From Adiantum capillus-veneris (Eukaryota > Streptophyta > Polypodiopsida > Polypodiales > Pteridaceae): a DNA stretch of 58,000 nt. Below are positions 36,692-46,660 of the stretch, piece by piece. Under the pieces are notes generated by a model, which searched no databases, was not told the DNA's origin, and was given only the letters and a program-made list of their open reading frames with translations. The translations under genes and the position numbers were made by a program. The first letter of the stretch is position 1, and each line of letters begins with the position of its first letter. Where the stretch lies: assembly GCA_014529385.2 (NCBI GenBank), contig CM043945.1, positions 93,140,112 to 93,198,111 of the forward strand. Direction: 5' to 3'.

Positions 36692-37189
36692 TGATAAGCA
36701 TTACTCAAAACATCTAAATGTGGTAGCCCAATACAAGTAATAATAATTTTGAGCTCTCTCATTCACTCTCTCTTTGGAAGTTTTTCTTATCCATGTTTCC
36801 CTTTATTTAACCAACATGTCCCTCTAAGATTGTTTTTTATACTCTTCACTCTTCTTCTCTGCCTAAAGTTCCCCAAATGCCCTCTCAAATCGCTTTGACT
36901 CTTTTCTCCCATTATCCAAATGTCTACTCAAGTGAAAGTGGAACTTTCATTACTATTTAAGAGAATGTTCTTCAAGGAAATTCTTATTATTTCCTCATAT
37001 GCTTAGAGCATTGCAAAAGTTAGTGTTGTGGACAATCACTTGTAGACATCTCAAGTCATGGCAGGGAAATTTGTACCCAAAAGGATGTTGCCAGTCTTTA
37101 CACGGTTGATGTGACACTAGAAATTGTCCCAAATTGTTGCATTTTTTCCATTTTTCCTAAATTTTTCTTAAAACCGCTTATGGACACTC

Positions 37190-38100
37190 GCGTGTCAAAA
37201 CAACTAGCCCAGTCTGAGTCCAAAAAAGCATGTAAGTCTGGCTGCAATGATCCCCCCTTGGGATAAAACAAGCCAAGATGTAAAGTGCCACTAAGGTAGC
37301 TGAAAATCCTCTTGAGAGCCTGCCAATGCTTAGACCCTGGCTATGCATAAATCTGTTGACCTATGAGACTGCAAACTGAATATCTGGCCTCGTATTGCAT
37401 ACGTAAATGAGGCATCCAACAACAGTTTGGTAAAGAGTGACATCAGCAGCATCATGTAGACTCAATTTCAAACCTATTTCCATGGGAGTGGCAATAGGTT
37501 TGCAATCCTCAAGTCCAAACTTACATAGCAATGTCTCTATGTAACTTTTGTGACACAAGGCAATACCACCATCACACTGCTTAAACTGTATGCCCAAATA
37601 ATGATGCAACAACCCCAAATCTTTCATCTTGAAAATAGCATTAAAATCAGCCTTAACTTCAGCAATATGTCTCTCATTTGGTCCAGTGATCAGCAAATCA
37701 TCTACATAAAGAACCACAATGAGAAGTACATCACCGTCATGCTTTACATACAATGTGCTTTCTGTTGGACTATTACGAAAGCGTTGTTTGACCAAATGAG
37801 TGTCAGCTTTCTCATACCAAGCACGAGGAGATTGCTTCAACCCATTCAAAGCCTTGTTACATTTGCACACTTTGTCCTCTTGTCCTTTCTTGACAAAATT
37901 GCGAGGTTGCGTTACATAAACTTTCTCAAACATGTCACCATTCAAGAAAGCAGTAACAATGTTTGATTGATGTACATCCCAACCAAAATGAGCTGCCAAA
38001 GCACATAGAAAATTCACAGTACTCATACAACAAGTGGGAGAAAAAGTCTCTTCATAATCTATGCCTTTTTACTATGCATAAACCTTTGCAACAAGTCGAG
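37190..38100 (-). pseudogene. pol: copia copy B reverse transcriptase and RNase H N-terminus
   Basis: An open minus-strand frame of 221 codons (38026-37361) contains DIVTAFLNG-type sequence (here NIVTAFLNGDMFEKVYV), LKQSPRAWYE and VLYVDDLLITG. It then continues in a second frame through the start of RNase H, up to the DTRVS segment at about 37190. In NIVTAFLNGD the usual first Asp reads Asn, which would remove a catalytic residue. The YVDD box is intact. Confidence 0.88.
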
Positions 38101-38102
38101 CC

Positions 38103-39044
38103 TTATGGCATCTCACCATCCAGCTTGCGTTTCAACTTGTAAACCCACTTCGTACCAATGGCCTTTCTTCCAGGAGGCAAACCACATAAAGTCCATGCGT
38201 CATTTTCTATAAGTGCATCATATTCTGATTGCATGGCAGCCATCCAATTTTTTGAATTTTGTGCTTCATGAAAAGATAGAGGTTCCTCAACATCATGTAA
38301 GCTAGACACAGCCAAAGCATAACAATTTGATGCATAAGATGCATGGCAAGAGCTTGAACATGTATGACTAGACAAAGGTGCATCCAATTTACTGTCATGC
38401 AAAGTGTGCACCATCCATTTTAGCATACCTCTAGCCTGCTCATTTTCAGTCCTTTCCTCATCAAGTACATCATGTACATCTGCATCAGTAATAGGCTGAT
38501 CTATAACATTTTTGGAAACCCCCATAGGCTGTACATTTGCCTCATTGGAATTTACATTCGAACTTCCATCACTGAAAAGAGGCAACAAAGTCTCATAAAC
38601 ATCATGTGAGCTAACATTACTGTCTCTAGTACATGACAGCAAGGCCTGAATAGAATCTTCCACAAATACTATATCCCGTGAAACCAAAATACGCTTTGTT
38701 TGCAGATGATACAACCTGTAACCTTTTCTTTCAGCGCTATAACCAACAAAAATACATTTGACAGCCTTATCATCCAAATTTCTTCGCTGCACTTGTGGCA
38801 CTAAACCATAAGCCAAACATCCAAAAACACGCATATGCTCAATAGATGGCTTTCTATCATGCCATGCTTCATATGGAGTCATAGATTGCAACGCTTTCGT
38901 AGGACACCTGTTGAGTACATAAGTGGCACACATGATAGCCTCCTCGAGCCAAAACGAATGTGGTAAAACTTGATTATTTACCATACATCTTGCCATTTCC
39001 GTAAGAGACCTGCTTTTTCCTCTCAACAACACCATTTTGTTGAG
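38103..39044 (-). pseudogene. pol: copia copy B integrase C-terminal region and linker
   Basis: The open minus-strand frame of 39425-38103 is a chimera. Its first about 125 codons come from the 2.3-kb insertion, and the part below 39044 is copia. The copia part has KSRSLTEMARCMV, ATYVLNRCPTKALQS, PYEAWHDRKPSIEHMRVFG, CIFVGYS and DIVFVED, then an acidic linker and the RT start (WVYKLKRK). It is better preserved than the matching region of copy A. Confidence 0.88.
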
Positions 39045-39048
39045 GTAT
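39045..39048. repeat. Target-site duplication GTAT (left)
   Basis: GTAT here is repeated at 41325-41328. Taking out one copy together with 39049-41324 makes the copia integrase frame continuous, which fixes these borders. Confidence 0.88.
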
Positions 39049-40064
39049 TGAGGCAGTCCGGGGCGGGCAACAAGAGAGGCGACCTCTAAACACCCCTCAA
39101 GGCTCCCGTGCTGCTCAATTGGGGCTGGGGCAACCACAAGCACAACAAAACAGCAAACCCACAGCCAAACCCAAACAAGATAGGGGCACCACCTAGTTAT
39201 GGTATGCGAACTAGGACGCAAGAGAGATTTTGATACAACCAAGAAGATGCACCACACAACACACACAAGCAACCTCATACCAAGACACACACAAAATGGA
39301 CCAGAGAGAGCTAGAGCAAAGGGAAGAGAGAGAGAAAAGGATCTTGCGTAATACCTTATTGTGACTTGCAAATGGAGATGGTTCGTTATGATGCTATCGT
39401 AGAGCTTGTACAAAAACTCACTCAATGCTTAGTGATTGCTAATCATTGACAAAACACACACACACTGTTTTAGGGTGTGGGAGACCTCTCACCACAATAC
39501 CCTCTTACAATGGACACAAAATTGGCAATGAAAAACACACTAAAACACTTTCTAAAATCAAGATCAACCGATAGAAACTCAAAATACACAAGTCACCTTG
39601 AATTCACCAAACCGTATTGCACAAATGGAAGGACGAAGATTTGAACGTCGAATCACACCTTTGATGCACCAAACCTCAATTTATTGATGATGAAGGAGCA
39701 TATACAATAGTGGTTTTGAGATTTGACGAACTCACGCTCTCTCACTTGCAATGTGTATCTTGAAGGCTTCTCTCACACCAAGAGTGAAGCTCACAAGTGG
39801 TTGCTACACCTAAGTCTCTCCTCACGCATAGAGTGTTGGGGTGCTATGTGAGATGTTGGAGGTTGTTGTACAAGAAGGAGAGGGGCCTATTTATAGGTTG
39901 GAGACCTCTCATTAAGATTATTGGAAATCCTAATTTACAAGCTAACAAATCAGGATTATGATTTTTTTGAATATCAAAACATTGTGGGCCTTCTTTGTCT
40001 GCTTGAGTCATGGGTGTGGGCTCAAAAGAGAGCATTATTGATGGTAGATAAGGTGAAAGTAAGT

Positions 40065-40126
<62 letters not shown>

Positions 40127-41324
40127 GGTGTATGTACATGTGGAGCTCATATGAGAGCTATGGAAGTAAGAGGGGAGGTTAATGGTGAAGAAGGTGAGAG
40201 AAACCATTGAAGGTGCAGGTTTGAGTGAGGGATTGAAAGGGATGTGTGTGTGTGTGTGTGTGTGTAGAAGTGTGGATAGAGGTGAGAGAAGACTATGGGC
40301 TACTTGTGAGAAAAGTGGGCAGACTGGGGTCCACTCAAAAAATCATAGCTCATCACTGGTTACTCCAAAAATCATGAAAAAATTTGAGGTGATTATTCAA
40401 AGCGTGGGCTATATTTTCTCTTTTTACCACCGCTCCAAATTCGGAGTGGAGATAGGTGCCAAAATTATCACCAAAAAGCCTGTTTTTATGCCTGCAAAAG
40501 TCTTTTAGTGGCCCCCTCCTTTGTTGAATTTGTACAATGCATCCAAGAGTGAGCCCATCCTTTTTTATATCATAATACAAAGCATCCAAGTTGCCCTTGA
40601 CCCATGCATGGAGGAGGATTATTGGTGAATAAAGAAATATATACATGGTGGGACTAATGTATGGACTATTCATGGACTTTAGCTCAATGAGTACATGGTG
40701 TTAAAATAATGAGTAAAAATAATAATAAAAATATGGAGGATTTATGGATGTGGAAAGATATTGGAATTATATGATATGGTCCCTCTTTGTATTATTTTGG
40801 GTGAAAGAGGAAAAGGTATGCAAGTAAATAATATAATAAACGTGACCAATGAGTAGAAATCAATTTTTTTGTTTTCACGAGGGTGAGGGTGAAAATGTGG
40901 GGGTGATTTATATAAAAGAAAAATATGAGGTTAGAGTATGTACACATTGGCAAAAAAATATACTTATGGTGTAAGAGGATGAAAGAAGGTGTACATAGGT
41001 TTAATAAAACATACACCTAAGTAGAAATATTTAAATAAATATACCAAAATAATTATAAAAAATCCCTATATTTAGGCCATATATACAATGCAATATTTAC
41101 ACACAAATGGGCCATAATATTTTTATTTTTATTTTTTTATTTTTTTTATTTAACTAGCCTAGTGACTAGCTAGATCAGGATTTTAAGAAGATATGGGAAA
41201 AGCCCCCTAACTCACACACGCCTATGTACAATGAAATGGTAGGGACAGCCATAGTGTTTGGGTGAATTTGGTAGGGTGAGGTAGCTTACTATGGCAATTA
41301 TGGAAAGCCGAAAAACGGCTATCA
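39049..41324. mobile_element. 2276-bp TG...CA insertion, probable solo LTR
   Basis: The block starts TGAGGCAGTCCGG, ends GGCTATCA and is flanked by the direct repeat GTAT. Read on the minus strand it starts TGATAGCC and ends TGCCTCA. TG...CA ends and a 4-bp duplication fit an LTR. No repeat of one end is seen near the other, and there is no internal PBS, PPT or protein domain, so a solo LTR left by recombination is the simplest reading. A non-autonomous element is an alternative. It contains a GA microsatellite at 40066-40124 and a short TG tract at 40243-40264. Confidence 0.75.
40066..40124. repeat. (GA)n microsatellite within the solo LTR
   Basis: About 58 bp of pure AG repeat. Confidence 0.93.
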
Positions 41325-41328
41325 GTAT
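41325..41328. repeat. Target-site duplication GTAT (right)
   Basis: Exact partner of 39045-39048. Confidence 0.88.
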
Positions 41329-42480
41329 ATACGGCACTGTACATTGGTGTTTTATTCCACAATTAGTTAGAAATGCATTACATTCATGAGACATGTACTC
41401 TCCCTCGATTGGAAAACGGAGGGTGCCCATAGTACGTTTCGATACATTTTAAGCCATAGCCAAAAATTGTTTAAAGCACATAAAAACTTCAGACTTCGCT
41501 TTAAGAGGAAATACCCATGCATGCCTGGAGTAATCATCAATGAAAGTCATGAAGTACAAGTAATTGCCCAAGGACGGAGTTTGCATGGGCCCACAAACAT
41601 CACTATGCACAAGCTGCAACCTGTATGTGGCCCTAACTGAACCATCCTTTAGAGACTTAGAATGCTACATTTTACCCAAAATACAGCCCTCACAAACATG
41701 TTTGATAGGTGCTTCAAGAGGCGGCAAAGAAGCAACCATATCAGATTTCTGCAAACACAGCAAACTGGCAAAATTCAGATGCCCAAAACGTGCATGCCAA
41801 AGTTTTGCATCTAAAATAGCCCTTGAATCTACAACTGTATTTGCAAAATTTTGTCCACACTTGTCATACAAAGTGAGCTTATACAGTCCATGGCACAAAA
41901 GGCCAGATGCAACAATTTCATCACCAAAACTAAGATAATGAACTGTACATCTATCATCCACAAATTTGACTACAATTCCAAGTCTAGCAAGTGCGGATAC
42001 TGACATAAGATTCTTCTTGATCCCAGGTACATAAAGTGCATCAACAAGTGTGAAAGAACTGCCATTTGCAGTAGTAAGCACAATCTTTCCAACCCCCTGA
42101 ACCGGATAAGAGGCATTGTTAGCACAAGTGACTGAATTCCCATGAGGGATAGACTCAAGAGAGGTGAACAATTCATGATGTGAGGTAATGTGCTTTGTAG
42201 CACCGTTGTCAAAATACCACACATGTGAATCTGCAGCAACTAACAAGCATTCATCATGGACTGCAGGATTGTAAGTGCACTCTGCACTAAAAGCCCATTC
42301 CGCATCAACATCAGCATCACAGTCTCCTTTCACAGAAGACTCAACAATGGCTACATTTGTAGTGGAACCAGCATTTGCAGTGGAACCACGCTCTTTCTTC
42401 TTAGCCTCTTTGGACTTCAGCTTAGGACATTGCTTGATCAAATGATCATTAGCTCTACAATAATGGAAACGCATCTTCTT
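41329..42480 (-). pseudogene. pol: copia copy B protease and integrase N-terminal half
   Basis: The open frame 42510-41665 on the minus strand holds an altered zinc-knuckle end, WYFDNGATKHITSH (protease, with D-N-G instead of D-S-G), the GAG-pre-integrase region, and the integrase zinc finger WHARFGHLNF...CEGCILGK. Below 41665 the core continues with HSDVCGPM in another frame, then GEYMSHECNAFL, and is cut by the 2276-bp insertion at the VPY segment. Confidence 0.88.
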
Positions 42481-43090
42481 TTTGCCCTTATCACCAGAAT
42501 TTCCAGACAATTGCTGCCAGCAAAAGCATTAGGAACAAAAGTTTTGCCAATGTGCATAACAGCCTGGTAAAGTTTTGCGAATGGTCATCGATATCCTTGA
42601 CACCATCAAGGAAAGTGTCCATATCATCTTCCTCATGCATAATCTTCGACTCCAGCTCTTTACGCAGTAAAGCAATTTTAGCCTCATTGCGACTTGCATA
42701 AAGACCAGCCAAAATATCCCAAGCCTTTTTGCATATTTTGGTGAACGAATGTGAGGAACAATGGTGCGCTTCACAGACAACACAATCAATGCATGAGCCT
42801 ATTCACCCTTTACATCCCAATGAGCTTGTTCTATCGTAGGCAAAACAACTCTAATAGCAGCAATCCTTGAAGCAAGACCTGCAACATCCTCAACATCGCC
42901 TACATCCTCATAACCACGACGTACATCAATGCCCTGCACAATATTCCAAACTCCCTTTGACACAAGAACATGTTGCATCATGTAAGCCCACATAGGGTAA
43001 TTGTCCCCATCCAATATGTTCTCAGCAGCAAACATCTTGAACACATCTTGTTGTTGCCAGCCATGGTAAATGCTGCACCTGATGTGAAAA
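42481..43090 (-). pseudogene. gag: copia copy B gag with internal deletion
   Basis: The N-terminal region (LDGDNYPMWAYMMQHVLVSK) is intact and retains the tryptophan codon that is a stop in copy A. After DMDTFL, about 240 bp present in copy A (about 9560-9860) are missing and replaced by a short unrelated stretch. The remaining sequence resumes at the zinc knuckle HYCRANDHLIKQC, whose first Cys reads Phe. Frameshifts also occur around 42740-42800. Confidence 0.85.
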
Positions 43091-43398
43091 CTGCCTGAAA
43101 AGAGGAGACATAAAGCGGAAACAACACGTGAAACCGTAGAAGACTGTAAGGCACCTGTTATGAAAAAAACGGCACTCACAAAAATTCTACACAAAATGAC
43201 AAAATAGCCTGTGCAGTACTACCTGTAGTGAAAACAGAGGCCGAAACGAGCCCGAATTTGAAATCTGAGGTAAGTGAGCTCTACGAGATCTCCCAAAAAT
43301 TTTGTCGACCTGTGAACGCTTACCAAAGCTCACTGAAATCGAAGAAAGTGAGCAGGCGTATGCTGGAGATACTGGCGACTAAGCCCGGGAGGACGCAA

Positions 43399-43413
43399 CC
43401 TGCTCTGATACCA
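43399..43413 (-). promoter_or_regulatory. Primer-binding site of copia copy B
   Basis: The reverse complement reads TGGTATCAGAGCAGG, the canonical plant Met-initiator PBS, directly inside the 5' LTR. Confidence 0.93.
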
Positions 43414-43415
43414 AT

Positions 43416-43643
43416 GGTTGAAATTAGGGTTGTAAAGAAACACACACAACTTGGAGAAGATGAAGGAAGCTCAAGGCACACAATAGAGAGTGTATTACTT
43501 AGTGTGCAATGGAAAGATGGATAGCCCTAGAGTGATGGGCGTATATATAATGCTCGGGGGGGAAAACCTCCTAAAGAGGGAAAAGAATGCCCCGGCGGTC
43601 CTAGTGTGTTCACACACATCACTACCGCATGTATATGGTAACA
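43416..43643 (-). repeat. 5' LTR of copia copy B
   Basis: A 228-bp LTR in reverse orientation. It ends on the plus strand with GGTAACA (TGTTACC on the minus strand) and is followed by ACTA, matching the left flank of the element. Confidence 0.94.
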
Positions 43644-44690
43644 ACTACCTCATCTGAGATGATCTTAGTACGTCCTTTCATGAGGGAAGAAAAAATGGTG
43701 CATGACTGGTCAAAAAACCTTGTCTACTTGCAGTTCCAAGACTCTGTCATTCAAGTTGATCTTGTAACTGGTCGAGCACATCCTCTAGGAAACAGATTTA
43801 TAATTGATCATAGATCTGACACCACAATTCACTCAGCCACATTGCAGTATTGTTACATGTGTAAAAAGGACACTGATGTTGGGGAAAATTCCCCTTTTAT
43901 GGATGTTCTACCTGGGATGACTGAGTGACAATGTGGATTGGGTCCACCTAGCAGCAACCATAGACACTTGGGGAAATAAGGGGATGACCTGGGTTACACC
44001 TGAGGGGGATAAAATGCCACAATTTGTACCTTTAAATATGATACGATCAATCCATATAGCTTTTGATGACCTACCAGATGAAGGCTCGACTAACATTGGA
44101 ACCACAAGCGTCTCAAAAGACTATAGCCCACACTATTCGGAGTCAGAATCATCAATTGAAATTGACTCTAAGGATGAAGAATTTGAGTTAAATCTTAGTG
44201 CAAATGTGGGAACAAACCATTCAAGGCCCAATGGTACCCTAGATGACAACCTATCCGGAAGAGGAAAAGACACAAGTAGCAATTTATTTAGTGACTCTTC
44301 ACTAGAGGAATTCCATAATCAAAAATTAGACAAGAGGAGTAGGGATATAAGAGGCGACAATATCGAGCAAATGTGCGTGCTAGGATAAATAAAAACAAAT
44401 CTACCGCAGAATGGCTTAACTATATAGAGGCATGTGATGCTCATTGTAACTTGGTAGATAATTGGGGTGAATATCTTCAAAGTGTCATGTGGTGTAGTCC
44501 ACAACCCATTGACATTTTACAGGTAGAAGCTACAGAGAAGCCAAAGTTGATACGTATCATAAGGAGACAACAAAATCGAGAGTTAGCTCAACAACAAAAG
44601 GAAGCGAAAGAAAAATCACAGTCCACAGAAAAACAAGACCCCATAGGCTTACATCCTGCACCTGATCATTTCAAATCCTATGTCACCACA
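43644..44690 (+). pseudogene. pol: gypsy protease 3' part and protease-RT linker
   Basis: Directly after the copia insertion the gypsy frame resumes with SSEMILVRPFMREEKMVHDW, continuing the protease cut at 32979. After a stop near 43928, further frames follow: an acidic, serine-rich stretch (43933-44388) and a lysine- and glutamine-rich one (44373-44693). These look like the long linker between protease and RT seen in some plant gypsy polyproteins. No catalytic motif was found in them. Confidence 0.65.
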
Positions 44691-44764
44691 TAGGAATGTA
44701 ATGTTGTGTATACAAAGCCCTAGAGAACACCTATGAATGGAAGTAATGATTCTATGATGGTCCA

Positions 44765-45715
44765 ATGATAGTTAAGGAAATAGACTTAGCAGACCCAGGC
44801 GAGGAATCCAAACCTGTTTTCATTGCCCAAGATCTGACAGAGACTGAGGAATATGTACTTAAGGAGCTTCCCAACGAATTCAAGGATATATTTTCCTGGA
44901 CATATCATGTTATGAAAGATGTTCCACCTTCCCTGGTGCAACACACAATTCCCATGAATAGCATGGCTAAACTAGTCCAACAACGACCCTACCCAATGAA
45001 TCCTAAGTATGCAAAAATTGTTCAAGAAGAGATTAAAAAGCTTTTCAAATGCGGATTCATATACCCTATTGAGCACTCAGAATCGGTGTCTCAATAGTTA
45101 TTGTGCCAAAACAGAATAGGAAACTCTGAGTGTGCATGGATCCCAAGAAGTTCAATGTCCCCGGTAGGAGAGACCATTACCCCTTGCCATATTCAAAACA
45201 TATGCTTGAAAGAGTTGCAGGGAAGGAAGATTATAGCTTTTTAGATGGGTACTCTGGATGCGATCAAATCACAAATGCACTAGAGGACCAAGCTAAAACT
45301 GCTTTTATAACCGAATTTGGAGTGTTCGCATTTTGTGTTATGGATTTTGGCTTAAGCAATGTCCCTACTACCTTCCAAAGAATGATAAACACTGCTTTTA
45401 GGAAATATTTGAGGGAGTTTTGCAAAGCTTTCTTAGATGACCTTTGTGTTTATTCCTCTTGGAAAGGACATCTATCATGTTTACAAAAAGTGTTTGAAAA
45501 GTGCAGATTGTATTGCATCTCATTAAACCCTTTCAAATGCCAATTTTTGGGTTAAGCATATGGAGTCATTTTAGGGCATATAGTGTCCAAAAATGGGATT
45601 TCCACAGATGAGAGCAAAATTAAAGCCATTTCCAATTTTCCACCACCTACAAACTATAAAGGAGTTCAAAGGTTCATGGGCCATGTTGGTTATTTACGGC
45701 GGTTTATTTAAACTT
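44765..45715 (+). pseudogene. pol: gypsy reverse transcriptase, broken
   Basis: The RT N-terminal region ELPNEFKDIFSWTYHVMKDV runs to 45097. Then the frame changes, VIVPKQNRKL and a TGA follow, and the palm region continues: VCMDPKKFNVPGRRDHYPLP, FLDGYSGCDQI (first Asp), FGVFAFCVMDFGLSNVPTTF and AFLDDLCVYS (FLDD catalytic pair). A TAA at 45553 interrupts the frame, which goes on with GVILGHIVSKNGI and QRFMGHVGYLRRFI to another TAA at about 45710. Confidence 0.85.
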
Positions 45716-46660
45716 TGCTGACATAGCTCGCCCATTATACAAACTTCTTATTGAGTTCCACTGGACTGCGGAGTGTGACCATGCTTATGAGTTATTAAAA
45801 AAGGCCTTAACAAGTGCTCCCATTCTACAAGAGCCCGATTGGAATGTAATTTTCCATGTGCATATTGATGCATCAAACTTTGCTATTGGGTGTGTTCTAG
45901 CTCAACCAGGAGAACATAAATTGGACTACCCGATTAGCTTTACAAGTCGTCAATTAAATGATGCTGAGAGGAACTACACCACTACAGAGCGGGAAGATTT
46001 AGCTATGATTTATGCAGTAAAGAAATTTTGCTACTACCTTCTTGCCAACAAGTTTGTTTTCTATCTTGATCATGAAGCATTGTTGTATCTAGTGAATAAA
46101 CCTTGTTCCATGGGAAAAATTACACGATGGTTGTTAATTCTTCTTGAGTTTGATTTTATCATTGTGGTGAGACCCAGTAAAAGACATGTCATGGCAGATT
46201 ATTTGTCTCACATACCCAATGGTGAAGCCCCTATTGGAATTGATGATGAATTGCCCGATACTTCCCTATTCCTAGTCGATACCATGCCTAAATGGAGTGA
46301 GGAGATTGTGAACTTTTTAGTCAATGGTTTTCCACCAAAAGAGCTTTGTAAAATTAAATCTCAAAAACTATTAAAGGAATGTGAACCTTATTCTCTAATT
46401 GTAGGAACTCTCTACAAGCTAGAGAAGAACAATATTCTTAGACGTTGTGCTCGTGAGGATGAGTATTTATACATACTGCAAGAAGCCCACATGGGTATAG
46501 CCGGAGGACATTTTTCAGGGGAACTAACTGCTAGAAAGGTGTTGCAATCAAGCTATTGGTGGCCTACCTTATTTCAAGATGCATCACTTTTTGCAAAAGG
46601 GTGTGATGAGTGCCAACGTTACAAGATCACACAACGAAAGGATAAAATCAATAATGTGCA
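45716..46660 (+). pseudogene. pol: gypsy RNase H and integrase zinc finger, truncated
   Basis: A frame open from about 45716 (after a frameshift) includes ARPLYKLL, the RNase H motifs HIDASNFAIGCVLAQ, TTTEREDLAMIYAVKKF, LDHEAL and ADYLSHIPNG, then a spacer. It ends with the integrase HHCC finger: EAHMGIAGGHF (H-x6-H) and CDECQRY (C-x2-C). Homology stops just after this at about 46660. The DDE core and chromodomain or C-terminal part are absent, so the element was truncated here or cut by a later insertion. Confidence 0.85.

Larger units (their letters stand above)
33690..37170. mobile_element. Insertion of about 3.5 kb in the copia RNase H, type unresolved
   Basis: Copia homology stops at about 33690 and resumes at about 37170 with no copia sequence lost. 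The junctions lie in an A-rich run, so the target duplication cannot be read. The ends share an AATTTAGGAA word in inverted orientation, which may be part of terminal inverted repeats. It carries a small hairpin (GGGACTT ATTC AAGTCCC at 33714-33731), a G-rich run, a palindrome array, and two minus-strand frames. A DNA transposon of Mutator type is one possibility, but I cannot show it. Confidence 0.6.
32980..43643 (-). mobile_element. Inverted copia element (copy B), nested in gypsy and itself split twice
   Basis: This is the same family as 8494-13657, in minus orientation. The 5' LTR is at 43416-43643 and the 3' LTR at 32980-33206. The flanking 4 bp ACTA is repeated at 32976-32979 and 43644-43647. 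Copia domains read in order on the minus strand: gag (about 43090-42480), protease/integrase (42480-41329), integrase end to RT (39044-37190), RNase H remainder (33690-33285). Two foreign blocks lie inside (33690-37170 and 39049-41324). By eye the LTR pair differs at about 20 of 227 positions (near 9 percent), so it looks older than copy A. Confidence 0.93.
29440..46660 (+). mobile_element. Ty3/gypsy retrotransposon, interrupted and 3'-truncated
   Basis: The plus-strand parts in order are: LTR-like promoter region, Asp-tRNA-like PBS at 30341, untranslated leader, gag-like frames from about 31600, protease region to 32979, [copia insertion 32980-43643], rest of protease from 43644, linker, RT, RNase H and the integrase zinc finger ending near 46660. 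Domain order protease-RT-RNase H-integrase is that of gypsy elements. Sequence on both sides of the copia joins in frame in the protease segment. The integrase catalytic core and the 3' LTR are missing. Without the copia and its guests the preserved gypsy part is about 6.5 kb. Confidence 0.85.

Noticed and set aside
37110-37175. CACTAGAAATTGTCCC near the right edge of the 3.5-kb insertion as a CACTA terminus
   Set aside because: It lies about 55 bp inside the true copia junction and faces the wrong way, with no partner end.
39049-39425. N-terminal extension of the copia frame (38103-39425, minus) as a chimeric protein
   Set aside because: The first about 125 codons belong to the inserted 2276-bp block and are open by chance.
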